DNA of 17,453 bases from CAXQRU01 sp964226685 (GTDB taxonomy: Bacteria; Pseudomonadota; Gammaproteobacteria; Pseudomonadales; Cellvibrionaceae). Within the stretch, counting starts at the first letter, position 1, and each line of letters starts with the position of its first letter. Both the position numbers and the translations under genes were made by a program. Under the pieces are notes generated by a model. That model did no database searches. It saw nothing but the letters and a program-made list of their open reading frames with translations, and was not told the DNA's origin. The stretch lies in NCBI GenBank assembly GCA_964226685.1, contig CAXQRU010000107.1, forward strand, positions 1 through 17,453, read 5' to 3'. This document shows positions 1 to 7,477 of the stretch, piece after piece.

Positions 1-23
1 CCTACACGACGCTCTTCCGATCT
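1..23 (+). other. Illumina TruSeq read-1 adapter (artefact)
   Basis: The first 23 bases match the 3' part of the Illumina TruSeq universal (read 1) adapter, ending in GCTCTTCCGATCT. The reverse complement of the same 23 bases is at the other end of the contig. This is library sequence, not genome, and should be trimmed. Confidence 0.97.
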
Positions 24-49
24 CCCTAAAGTGAGATAGGTAAAAGGCT

Positions 50-892
50 ATGCCTAAAAATAATTTTCGATTGAGTTTTGAATTCTTTCCCCCTCGCACT
101 GATGCTGGAAAAGAAAAGCTTGTTCGCACTCGAGATGTGCTCGCGACGTTTAAGCCAGAATTTTTTTCCATGACCTATGGCGCGGGCGGTTCAACTCGAG
201 ATGCTACTTTGCAATTGGTCGTAGATTTTAATCAAGCGGGCATATCGACGGCTCCTCACTTGTCCTTTGGTAGTGATAACGAAGACGCAATTAAAGCTAT
301 GCTCGATCAATACAAAGCCTCAGGCGTTAATCGCATTGTTGCATTGCGGGGCGATGTGCCCTCGGGCAGTGGCAGCAAAAGCGATATCGTTTATGCCAGC
401 GAGTTGGTGCGCTTTATTCGCAAGCACTATGGTGAGCACTTTCATATCGAGGTCGCCGCTTATCCAGAAATTCACCCGGAAGCTAGGAGCTATCAGGATG
501 ATCTCTTTTATTTTGGCCGAAAAGTGGAAGCGGGAGCCAATAGTGCGATTACGCAGTATTTTTATAATCCCGATGCGTATTATTATTTTGTGGATCAATG
601 CCATGGCCACGGTATTGATATACCCATTTATCCCGGCATCATGCCGATTCTCAATGTCGATAATTTAAAGCGCTTTAGTGCCAATTGTGGGGCGGAGATT
701 CCCCGTTGGTTGGTTAAGCGTTTGGATTCTTATGCTAATGATCCCGACAGTTTAAGAGTCTTTAGTGAAGATGTCGTGACTGAGCTTTGTGAAACTCTGA
801 TGCAAGATGATGGTGTGCCAGGATTGCATTTTTACACCATGAATCAGGCCGAGCCGGTGGCGCGCATCATACAAAATCTGGGTCTTGATTGA
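50..892 (+). CDS. metF: Methylenetetrahydrofolate reductase MetF
   Basis: Flavoenzyme of one-carbon metabolism in the cytosol. It reduces 5,10-methylene-THF to 5-methyl-THF, the methyl donor for methionine synthesis. The 280-residue product has the family landmarks: the N-terminal SFEFFPP strand with the conserved catalytic-site Glu (residue 11), YGAGGSTRD near 43-51, RGDVP near 100, and an ITQYFYNPDAY segment near 168-178. The length is close to the usual 290 residues, so it looks complete. The ATG at 50 is preceded by AGG at 38-40 as a plausible ribosome-binding site. Only 26 genomic bases precede it, so the promoter and any upstream methyl-cycle gene (ahcY is a common neighbour of metF in this group) lie outside the contig. 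Its stop overlaps the rsmE start by one base. Confidence 0.95.
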   Translation: MPKNNFRLSFEFFPPRTDAGKEKLVRTRDVLATFKPEFFSMTYGAGGSTRDATLQLVVDFNQAGISTAPHLSFGSDNEDAIKAMLDQYKASGVNRIVALRGDVPSGSGSKSDIVYASELVRFIRKHYGEHFHIEVAAYPEIHPEARSYQDDLFYFGRKVEAGANSAITQYFYNPDAYYYFVDQCHGHGIDIPIYPGIMPILNVDNLKRFSANCGAEIPRWLVKRLDSYANDPDSLRVFSEDVVTELCETLMQDDGVPGLHFYTMNQAEPVARIIQNLGLD

Positions 893-1611
893 TGCGAATG
901 CATAGGCTCTATGTTGCTGAGCCTTTGTCATCGCCATCGGAGTTGACACTTGATGGCGATACGGCCCATTACTTGATAAAAGTGCTCAGAGTGAGCGTTG
1001 GTCAATCATTGCAGTTATTTAATGGTGATGGCGTCAACTACTTTGCCCAAGTACTTGAGTTACAAAAAAAATCGCTATTAGTTAACATCACTGATTGTGA
1101 GTGTCCCAATAATGAACCATCACTTGCGGTTTCTGTCGCCTTTTCTTTGTTTAAGGCTGAGCGTGTTGAGTGGCTGTTGCAAAAGGGTACTGAGCTGGGT
1201 GCCACAGAATTTGTTCCGATTATCAGCCAGTACACCGATGGCAAAAATGCACAACAATTAGAGAAAAAGCAGGCTCGCTGGCAACAAATTATCATCAGTG
1301 CCTGTGAGCAATCGGGTCGAGCTGTTGTGCCGGTTTTGCAGCAGTCTGAAAGCTTTAGGGATTTTCTGCAAACCGATTCGAGTGATGCTAAATTGTTATT
1401 GCATCCCTATCAGTCAAAAAAATTGTCAGAATTTCCATTGCCTTTACAAAGGGTCACTCTACTCGCTGGCCCCGAAGGGGGGTTTTCAGAGGCTGAAGTT
1501 GATGAGGCCAAAGCCTCAGGCTTTCGGTGCCTAAGCCTTGGCCCAAGAATATTGCGCGCGGAAACTGCACCCTTGTCGGCGCTCAGTATTGTGATGGATC
1601 AATGGAGTTAG
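892..1611 (+). CDS. rsmE: 16S rRNA m3U1498 methyltransferase RsmE
   Basis: SPOUT-class methyltransferase that uses S-adenosylmethionine to N3-methylate U1498 of 16S rRNA in assembled 30S subunits. The 239-residue product starts MRMHRLYVAEPL, matching the usual RsmE N-terminus. It has the trefoil-knot SAM-binding motifs GPEGGFS (193-199) and LGPRILRAETA (216-226). An in-frame TTG lies one codon upstream at 889, but ATG 892 gives the typical start and forms a TGATG junction with the metF stop, which suggests translational coupling. Running with metF links a SAM consumer to a methyl-cycle enzyme. There is no visible promoter between the two, so they are probably one operon. Confidence 0.94.
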   Translation: MRMHRLYVAEPLSSPSELTLDGDTAHYLIKVLRVSVGQSLQLFNGDGVNYFAQVLELQKKSLLVNITDCECPNNEPSLAVSVAFSLFKAERVEWLLQKGTELGATEFVPIISQYTDGKNAQQLEKKQARWQQIIISACEQSGRAVVPVLQQSESFRDFLQTDSSDAKLLLHPYQSKKLSEFPLPLQRVTLLAGPEGGFSEAEVDEAKASGFRCLSLGPRILRAETAPLSALSIVMDQWS

Positions 1612-1643
1612 GTGCTTAATCAGGTTCCTTACGTCCGCTAGCT

Positions 1644-2081
1644 TCACATGAGTCCGCCCGGATTCTTGAGTTTCTCTTGCATATATTCAGGCAATTCTGA
1701 TACTTCAGGTACTTTCTTTGGTTTGCCTTCTTCATCCAATGCTACAAACGTAAAGTGTCCTTCCGTTACCTTTTCACGATTACCAATGCGTCCGCGTCTG
1801 ACAAATGCTTCGACGTGAACCTTGATCGAGGTATTGCCTACCTTGGCAACACGAGTGTACACACCCAAAATATCCCCAACCTTAACTGGCCGGATAAAGC
1901 TCATACTTTCTAAAGAGACCGTGGCAACGCGGCTTTGAGCCCGTTGTCCGGCGCAAATGCCGGCGGCAATATCCATTTGGGATAGCACCCAGCCTCCAAA
2001 AATATCCCCTGCTGGGTTGGTATCTGATGGCATGGCCACTGTACGTGTGGTTAAGTTACCTAATGTGAGTTCTTCAGGCAT
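1644..2081 (-). CDS. yciA: YciA-type acyl-CoA thioesterase (hotdog fold)
   Basis: Predicted cytosolic acyl-CoA thioesterase that hydrolyses acyl-CoA to free acid and CoA. The 145-residue product carries the YciA signature AMPSDTNPAGDIFGGWVLSQ near 16-35 (Asp and Asn/Gly of the hotdog active site), followed by FIRPVKVGD and the C-terminal EGHFTFVALDEEGKP strand. The frame stays open upstream to an ATG at 2219, but those 46 extra residues do not resemble the family. ATG 2081 gives the YciA-like start and leaves a leader of about 22 bases below a possible promoter at 2110-2137. The ribosome-binding site is weak. It converges on rsmE, with 32 bases between the stops. Confidence 0.9.
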   Translation of the reverse strand: MPEELTLGNLTTRTVAMPSDTNPAGDIFGGWVLSQMDIAAGICAGQRAQSRVATVSLESMSFIRPVKVGDILGVYTRVAKVGNTSIKVHVEAFVRRGRIGNREKVTEGHFTFVALDEEGKPKKVPEVSELPEYMQEKLKNPGGLM

Positions 2082-2109
2082 AATAGAATCTACGTTGGGG
2101 CTAATGAGC

Positions 2110-2137
2110 TTATTATCATATCGAAGTTTTTTGTGAA
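2110..2137 (-). promoter_or_regulatory. Possible sigma70 promoter for yciA
   Basis: Reading the minus strand, TTCACA (2137-2132, 5 of 6 to the -35 consensus), a 16-base spacer and TAATAA (2115-2110) lie about 30 bases before the chosen yciA start. This supports the shorter start and argues against the 46-residue extension, which would lie upstream of this promoter. Sequence match only. Confidence 0.4.
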
Positions 2138-2217
2138 GTGATATGAGATTTTTTATGTGATGGGAAATGTTGAGTTTTTGATGAGTGGCTTCGAGATCTG
2201 TATCACAGTAGCAAGAC

Positions 2218-2613
2218 ATGAGGGTGTTTGTGAATTTTATATTTGAGCCTCAATTTTTAGCTTGGGCCATGGTGGTCTCAATGGCTTTCTTTTTTGTTAG
2301 CCTAGTTGCTATGCCCTATATCATTTGTGCTCTTCCTGCCGATTATTTTACGCGTTCAGCATCGTTTAATTTCTCACTTAAAAACATCCTATTGTTAGTC
2401 ATAAGAAATGCCATAGGTCTTGCGCTGTTGGTGGCCGGGGTGGCTATGTTAGTGTTGCCGGGGCAGGGTTTGTTGACGATATTAGTGGCGCTGATGGTTA
2501 TGCGTTACCCTGGCAAACAATGGCTAGAGTATAAAATTATTACTCAAAAACAAGTGCTTAAATTAGCTAATTGGATTCGCCAAAAAAGGGGTAAGCCGCC
2601 TTTTCAGATTTAG
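2218..2613 (+). CDS. Small inner-membrane protein, PGPGW-like
   Basis: The 131-residue product has three likely membrane segments (about 14-38, 56-80 and 84-96) and a basic C-terminal tail (RQKRGKPP). LPGQG at 80-84, between the second and third segments, is where the PGPGW family of putative transmembrane proteins (Pfam PF09656) carries LPGPGW. I therefore assign it tentatively to that family, whose function is unknown to me. The motif is altered (Gln for Pro, Leu for Trp). The ATG at 2218 has no good ribosome-binding site, so in-frame ATGs at residue 18 or 22 are possible alternatives. It diverges from yciA and converges on the M28 peptidase gene, with only five bases between the two stops. 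Confidence 0.72.
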   Translation: MRVFVNFIFEPQFLAWAMVVSMAFFFVSLVAMPYIICALPADYFTRSASFNFSLKNILLLVIRNAIGLALLVAGVAMLVLPGQGLLTILVALMVMRYPGKQWLEYKIITQKQVLKLANWIRQKRGKPPFQI

Positions 2614-2634
2614 CTCGCTCATTGCTTAGCGAGC
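2613..2634. terminator. Possible bidirectional terminator hairpin
   Basis: GCTCGCT (2613-2619) and AGCGAGC (2628-2634) form a perfect 7-bp stem with an 8-base loop. It sits exactly between the convergent stops of the small membrane protein and the M28 peptidase gene. Neither side has a convincing T tract, so this is a weak or factor-assisted terminator at best. Confidence 0.4.
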
Positions 2635-3587
2635 AGTAATAGGTGTTGGTAAACGCCATAGGCCACTTTCGACATCGCCTCATAGTTTAGTTTGTCGTAA
2701 GTATCGGCCCCGGTATGATAGTTTTGGTTTCTATAGAAAGCTGTATCGGTCACCATAACGGCAGGGTAGCCAAAATTCCAGTAATTCCTGTGATCTGAAA
2801 AGTCAACGCCCGGTATGGAAGCGGGCCCATTGATCGAATAGGTATTCAAGCCGGTACTTTCGATGATGGTTTTCTTAAGGTGGCTGGCTTCGCCAGAGAA
2901 TAATTCGCCCACAATCGCAATATAGTTGCCGGTGTCAGGGTAGAGGTAGCCCAGAGCATTGATGGGAAAGCGCTGGCTGCTTGGCTCTTCGCTAAAATAA
3001 CCGATCATTTCGAGAGAAATCATGAGGCGAACCGTTTTGGATTGCAAAGAATGAGCATGCTGATAACTCCCCATGTTATGCGTTGCAAAATGCGGCGGCT
3101 CCTCTGTGGTATAAGCAACTAAAATGACTTGGGATTCGGGCTGTTGGTTATGAAGCAATTGGGCGATAGCGAGTAAGCCCGCAACACCGCTGGCGTTATC
3201 ATCAGCTCCTGGGTAGCTTTCAAAGGCATCATAGTGTGCGCCCACGATAATGATTTCATCGCTGTCTGGGCCAAAGTGAGCAATCACGTTGGCGTATTCA
3301 CGATCGTTAATCTTGAACGTTTGTCGCTCAACTTTATGGCTCCATTGTTTAAAGCGCGCTTCGATAAATTCGGCGACTAACATTAAATTTTCTGGGTGAG
3401 CTGCATCTCGAGGGATAAAATCCTCGCTCAGTATTTTGACATCGTCTCGTAATTGCTGCAGATTATGAGGAATGTATTCGCCTTTTGACACAAACAACAA
3501 GGGCCGTTTGATAAGGTAAGCCATGAGTAGCAAGACGATGAAAATAAAGAGAATCAGTCTAAGCGAGAATTGATAAAATCGTTTCAT
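2619..3587 (-). CDS. Membrane-anchored M28 family zinc peptidase
   Basis: Predicted extracytoplasmic di-zinc aminopeptidase-like enzyme of 322 residues. A basic N-terminus and a hydrophobic segment (about 9-26) form an uncleaved anchor or signal, placing the catalytic domain in the periplasm. The M28 ligands are all present in order: GAHYDA (His118, catalytic Asp120), GADDNASG (bridging Asp129), TTEEPP (Glu162 general base, Glu163 ligand), SLEMIGY (Glu193) and NYHTGADT (His291). It is therefore probably active; the substrate is unknown. The start lies four bases after the sugar dehydrogenase stop, with an AAAGG ribosome-binding site overlapping that stop, so the two genes are almost certainly co-transcribed. 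Confidence 0.88.
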   Translation of the reverse strand: MKRFYQFSLRLILFIFIVLLLMAYLIKRPLLFVSKGEYIPHNLQQLRDDVKILSEDFIPRDAAHPENLMLVAEFIEARFKQWSHKVERQTFKINDREYANVIAHFGPDSDEIIIVGAHYDAFESYPGADDNASGVAGLLAIAQLLHNQQPESQVILVAYTTEEPPHFATHNMGSYQHAHSLQSKTVRLMISLEMIGYFSEEPSSQRFPINALGYLYPDTGNYIAIVGELFSGEASHLKKTIIESTGLNTYSINGPASIPGVDFSDHRNYWNFGYPAVMVTDTAFYRNQNYHTGADTYDKLNYEAMSKVAYGVYQHLLLLAKQ

Positions 3588-3591
3588 CGAG

Positions 3592-4716
3592 TTACCTTTT
3601 GGGTGTTAGTCGAACGAGCTTGCCGTTACTTTCATCGGTGACCACATACAAGGCACCATCGACTCCTTGTGTGATGGCACGGATTCTCCAACCTTGATTT
3701 TCGAGCAAGCGTTCATAGCGAACGATTTTATCGTCTTCTATGATTAAGCGGACTAAATGCCTGCCTGCTAAGGCGCCAATGAATAAATTGCCTTGCCACT
3801 CCTTAACGGAAGGATGGGGAGCTACAAAAGTCATGCCTGAGGGAGCTATCGATGGCGTCCAATAAAAGAGCGGTTCGACGAAACCTTGCTGCTGGTGATT
3901 GTCTTCGATGGGAACCATGGTGTAGTGGCTGCCATAACTGGCTTTGGGCCAGCCATAATTATTGCCTGCTTTAGGCCGATTAATTTCATCGCCGCCCTTT
4001 GGGCCATGCTCGTGCATCCAAATTTCTTGAGTGATGGGGTGGGTGGCTGCGCCTTGAATATTGCGATGCCCATAAGACCAAATTTCGGGAAGGGCGCCGG
4101 GAGTATTGATGAATGGATTGTCCTTTGGTGTGGAGCCGTCGGTATGGATGCGAATGACTTTTCCAAAGTGATTATCAAGGGTTTGAGCTTTTTCGCTGAA
4201 ATGAAAACGCTCGCCAAGGCCTATAAATAATGTTCCATCTTTTGCAAATGCTAATCGTGATCCAAAATGGTTACTGGCGTTGACTTTCGGCATTTGCCTA
4301 AATATCACTTTAAGTTCTGTTAATGTTTCTTTATTGAGTTTTGCCCGAGCTACGGCCGTCCCTGAAAGCCCCTCTGCATCGGCTTCGGCAAAGGTAAAAT
4401 AGAGCCGTTGATTGTTGCTAAAGTCGGGGTCAAGAGTGATATCGAGCAATCCGCCTTGGCCCTTATTGTAAACCTCGGGTATGCCTGTTATTTGAGATTG
4501 AGTCCCATTGGGTTGTATGCGGAGTAATTTGCCTGAGCGCTCAGTTACCAAAAAGTCTCCATTCGGCAGTGCTGCCAAGCCCCAGGGGCGATTGAGTTTC
4601 TCTGTAATAATATCAAGCTGAACACTCGTAGTAGCGGGTTGTGCCTCAGCTTTTTGTGGTGTTTGAGCATGGGTTGCTATTGATAAAATCAGTAGGATTA
4701 AAAACCATAGACGCAT
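3592..4716 (-). CDS. PQQ-dependent aldose sugar dehydrogenase (YliI/sorbosone dehydrogenase family)
   Basis: Predicted periplasmic quinoprotein that oxidises aldoses at C1 using PQQ and calcium. The 374-residue product has a Sec signal peptide (about 1-17, ending ATHA before QT). The six-bladed propeller domain of the GSDH family (Pfam PF07995) follows: LNRPWGLAALPNG near 41-53, NHFGSRLAF with the expected catalytic-type His150, YGHRNIQG at 215-222, EHGPKGGDEINRP at 236-248 and NNYGWP at 252-257. Length and order match the soluble aldose dehydrogenases. No PQQ biosynthesis genes are in the window, so PQQ would come from elsewhere in the genome or from outside. It is followed immediately by the M28 gene; 103 bases separate it from the upstream YCII gene. 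Confidence 0.88.
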   Translation of the reverse strand: MRLWFLILLILSIATHAQTPQKAEAQPATTSVQLDIITEKLNRPWGLAALPNGDFLVTERSGKLLRIQPNGTQSQITGIPEVYNKGQGGLLDITLDPDFSNNQRLYFTFAEADAEGLSGTAVARAKLNKETLTELKVIFRQMPKVNASNHFGSRLAFAKDGTLFIGLGERFHFSEKAQTLDNHFGKVIRIHTDGSTPKDNPFINTPGALPEIWSYGHRNIQGAATHPITQEIWMHEHGPKGGDEINRPKAGNNYGWPKASYGSHYTMVPIEDNHQQQGFVEPLFYWTPSIAPSGMTFVAPHPSVKEWQGNLFIGALAGRHLVRLIIEDDKIVRYERLLENQGWRIRAITQGVDGALYVVTDESNGKLVRLTPKR

Positions 4717-4819
4717 TATCTTTATCTCATGTTGTGTTGGTTTATGAGTTTTTCTAACTGCCTTTCGGCTTGGTTGACGTTGGTGAGCGATAAAAATCCA
4801 TTGGTTTCCTTAGTGCCCC

Positions 4820-5104
4820 CTAACTCTTTGGCATCTCAAATAACTCTAGACTGCCGCCATTGAACAGAACGGGATGCTTTTCGAGTAAAGACTTCAGTTG
4901 ACTTAAATCGCTGGCTTCAAAGCGCATAAAGCCGCCTAGATGGATGGAGCTAACTGAAGGCTTGCCGAACCCGATGGGCTTGTCAATAGCACTTCCTCCC
5001 AAGAAAAGACCACTTGCTTGGGCGCATTCAAAGAAAGATTGCCATTGCTCATCACTAATGGGGTCGTGATTGTTGTGAATAAGTAATAAATATTCCACTG
5101 TCAT
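4820..5104 (-). CDS. YCII-related domain protein
   Basis: Small cytosolic protein of 94 residues with a single YCII/DGPF domain (ferredoxin-like alpha/beta fold, Pfam PF03795). It opens with the typical MTVEYLLLIHN strand, has LFLGGSAIDKP in the middle, and ends in a GGSLELFEMPKS strand. No biochemical role can be assigned from sequence. ATG 5104 is preferred; an in-frame TTG at 5113, directly after the stop of the upstream gene, would add three residues. It lies nine bases behind the substrate-binding protein gene and is presumably translated from the same message. See the finding on an open frame that continues past its stop. Confidence 0.82.
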   Translation of the reverse strand: MTVEYLLLIHNNHDPISDEQWQSFFECAQASGLFLGGSAIDKPIGFGKPSVSSIHLGGFMRFEASDLSQLKSLLEKHPVLFNGGSLELFEMPKS

Positions 5105-5113
5105 TGTTCTCAA

Positions 5114-6028
5114 TTATTGTTTGATAACGATACCCAAGGATTTTTGAGTGTCTTCATTAAATAAAAACTCCGGTTTTTCATCGTACTGTACGGGAATGTC
5201 CTCTAGGTCTTTGCCCTTTTGGTGTTGATCCAAGATGTCCGCAGCCAGTCTTCCTAAATTTTTATAATTTGCCCCCGATCCCATAAGGCAGCCACTTTTT
5301 ACATAGTTAGAAACGGAGCATAAGGTAGGTAATTTGGCATCGGTCAGTATAGGCATGATTTCTTCTGATTTCGATATCATAAAACTGCTAGAGACAAAAT
5401 AGACAGCGTCAATATTTTGCAATGTTAATATGGACTTGACGCCTTCTAGGTATCGGTCTTCATCGGGAATTAAGGGAATAGGAATAATCTCGATGTCATA
5501 TTTCTTTCCGATGTTTTTGAGCTGTTGAATTTGTAAGTGAGCATTTTTTTCCTTTCGATTGAAAGGCGCTGCCACTCTTTTCAATGATAAAACTTCTTTT
5601 GCTTTGACAACTAAGTCTTCAGGCTCAATAGCATTGCTGGCTCCCGCAATGTTTTTGCCTCCACCTTCTTTGTTGGTAACGAGTCCTGCTCCAATGGGGT
5701 CGGTGACGATGTTAAAAATATGCGGTTTTTGTTCTGAAAGGGTTTGTTGGGTAGCTTTGCTAATGGTTGTGCCAAAGGTATAAACATAATCAAATTGGTC
5801 TATTTTTTGTGCGATGTCGTCTCTTAAAATGTGGCTTAGTTTTTCTTTGTCTTGCTCAGCATTGAATACATGGTATTGTGGCGAGTAACCCAGTTCGATT
5901 AGTCGATCTTTAAACCCTGCTTCAGCGCTGGTTTCTCCTCGCCAAACAATGACTGCTATCGACAAAGACCAGCTAGATGAACAGAAACATAGTAATAGTA
6001 TCAGGACCGTAATGGCTTTTAGGGGCAT
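5114..6028 (-). CDS. Orphan ABC-type substrate-binding protein
   Basis: Periplasmic solute-binding protein of 304 residues in the ABC_sub_bind family (Pfam PF04392). A Sec signal peptide covers about residues 1-22. It is hydrophobic, with Cys14 and Cys16, but neither sits in a proper lipobox. The first lobe shows FGTTISKATQQ (85-95) and the family-typical FNIVTDPIGAGLV (105-117); a hinge and second lobe follow, with VYFVSSS and a KSGCLMGSG segment. There is no permease or ATPase gene in the window, so it is either an orphan binding protein for a distant transporter or a sensory partner. The ligand is unknown. It is the first gene of the minus-strand cluster, with GAGAAAG before the ATG. Confidence 0.8.
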   Translation of the reverse strand: MPLKAITVLILLLCFCSSSWSLSIAVIVWRGETSAEAGFKDRLIELGYSPQYHVFNAEQDKEKLSHILRDDIAQKIDQFDYVYTFGTTISKATQQTLSEQKPHIFNIVTDPIGAGLVTNKEGGGKNIAGASNAIEPEDLVVKAKEVLSLKRVAAPFNRKEKNAHLQIQQLKNIGKKYDIEIIPIPLIPDEDRYLEGVKSILTLQNIDAVYFVSSSFMISKSEEIMPILTDAKLPTLCSVSNYVKSGCLMGSGANYKNLGRLAADILDQHQKGKDLEDIPVQYDEKPEFLFNEDTQKSLGIVIKQ

Positions 6029-6295
6029 GTTAACTTTCTCGCCGTTATTCGTTGTTATTGTCAGTATTGAAGATTATCTGGAACCGCTGCTCAAGTCTAG
6101 CGCGGCCTCTGGGTTGCGAATGCCTAAAAAGATTTAGAATAGTCTAACATTGGCTTGCTAGTCATTTGCTGGCGTGTGCCTTCAGGCCTAGACCAGACCC
6201 TCATACTTCAAGGCTATAGCTTAATTATCCTTCGAGTTTGACGTTAAGTCCCTTTACGTTTTCACTGTTCTTGGGCCTGCCAACAGGCCCAACCT
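6029..6295. other. Intergenic region with no gene seen
   Basis: This spacer separates the start of the binding-protein gene from the end of the hydrolase gene, both on the minus strand. It must hold the promoter of the binding-protein cluster, but I found no convincing -35/-10 pair. The only clear structure is the hairpin at 6271-6292. Confidence 0.6.
6271..6292 (-). terminator. Hairpin after the hydrolase gene
   Basis: TTGGGCCTG (6271-6279) and CAGGCCCAA (6284-6292) make a perfect 9-bp, GC-rich stem with a 4-base loop. It begins three bases beyond the hydrolase stop on the minus strand. No T tract follows, so it may act as an mRNA 3'-end stabiliser or an atypical terminator. Confidence 0.55.
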
Positions 6296-7477
6296 TTACA
6301 TGCCCTGAATAGCTAAGATTTTCGCAACGATATCGTCAATCATTAGCTGTCGACCAAAGTTTTCATACATACTCCAATCGGTATATTCCTGCATTGGCAA
6401 GTTCATATACAAGTTTGCAATATTCACCTCAGCATAAACCCCCAAGCTTTTAGCTTTTTGCACAAACTGCTGGCCAAATTGTGGGTGATGGGTCACCTCG
6501 TTGGTGTACTGTAGAGCCGTAACATATTGCATGTATAGTGCAAACTGCATGTCTGCTGGTAAACTGGCCAAATACGATTCAATTTGTGTGTCAGTGTAGT
6601 TTGCATACAAAAAGGGGTTTTCCCATGTCGCACCAAAGTCCGCTATTGAAATCGGTTCAGATTTGGCTTGTGTATAAAAGAAGGCAACCGGCGGATCATC
6701 CTCAGAGAGTAAATCGATGCCCGATATTGACCCGGCTTGAGTGCTACCCTCGCCGTCAAAATCAAACAATTTGCTCCAAAACGTACCGTAAAAAATCCCT
6801 ACTGAGGCATTAAAATTAGGATCCACTGAGATCAAAGGCCCTAAGAGGTTATAGTAGCTGGGGTCATATGAAGTTTGAGCATTAAGCAATATGGCGCCTT
6901 TCACCCGAAACAACTCACTGGCAGGCTTGTCTTTTAGTGCCACATATTGAGCAATCCCCGCGCCAGAAGATCCTCCCATCACAACTATTCGGTTTGGGTC
7001 AACCCAAGGATTACGCGCAATCTCTGAGATCGCTCGAGTACCATCTTCCATCGAGGTATAAATAGTATTACCATTCTTACCGCTGTAGCGGTAATTAACT
7101 GAAATAAAGTGAATATTTAACGCGTTAAGCTGCTCTTTAATTTCCCAAATGAGCCTATTGCCTTCGTCTCCACCAATATCAGGATTAATATTTTTATCAC
7201 CAGCCGCAAAGCCTCCGCCATGAAACCACACCACCGCAGGAAACTGGGTTTCAGAGTCTAGCATCGTATCTTTCGCTAAATAGACATCAAGTCGATGCCG
7301 CTCGTCAAACTCAGGGCTGTTTGGATCCACATAAGGTGAATTACATATTTCGCAAAGCCCTAGCGCATTAGCTTGACTGGCAAGAATGAAAAAGACACTG
7401 GTTGTGATGGTAAGCTTAAACCTTTCAAGGAGGCTCTGTTTTTTCTTTTGTGGGCTATAAACCTGTCGAATTATCAT
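6296..7477 (-). CDS. Secreted alpha/beta hydrolase (esterase-like)
   Basis: Predicted exported serine hydrolase of 393 residues. A basic stretch (KKK near 11-13), hydrophobic core (about 21-36) and SQANA site give a Sec signal. The mature domain has the oxyanion-hole motif FHGGGF (85-90), VNYRYSG (127-133) and the nucleophile elbow GGSSGAG (168-174, Ser170 likely). The acid and histidine are less clear: where relatives have a DDPPV strand leading to HGxxD, this one has DDPPV (260-264), then YTQAKSEP, leaving Glu274 as a candidate. The His pair at 330-331 could supply the base. The substrate is unknown. GGAG seven bases before ATG 7477 fixes the start. It appears monocistronic, with its own leader and 3' hairpin. 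Confidence 0.8.
   Translation of the reverse strand: MIIRQVYSPQKKKQSLLERFKLTITTSVFFILASQANALGLCEICNSPYVDPNSPEFDERHRLDVYLAKDTMLDSETQFPAVVWFHGGGFAAGDKNINPDIGGDEGNRLIWEIKEQLNALNIHFISVNYRYSGKNGNTIYTSMEDGTRAISEIARNPWVDPNRIVVMGGSSGAGIAQYVALKDKPASELFRVKGAILLNAQTSYDPSYYNLLGPLISVDPNFNASVGIFYGTFWSKLFDFDGEGSTQAGSISGIDLLSEDDPPVAFFYTQAKSEPISIADFGATWENPFLYANYTDTQIESYLASLPADMQFALYMQYVTALQYTNEVTHHPQFGQQFVQKAKSLGVYAEVNIANLYMNLPMQEYTDWSMYENFGRQLMIDDIVAKILAIQGM

Noticed and set aside
24..49. SAH riboswitch ahead of metF
   Set aside because: Only 26 genomic bases remain upstream, far too short to hold or exclude such an element.
2082..2219. 46-residue N-terminal extension of the YciA thioesterase starting at ATG 2219
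   Set aside because: The extension is not family-like, lies upstream of a plausible promoter, and would start on the same bases as the divergent gene at 2218.
6128..6210. Short GCCT/AGGC and AAGGC/AGCTT-type dyads in the spacer
   Set aside because: Stems of 4 bp with no T run or context; not above background.
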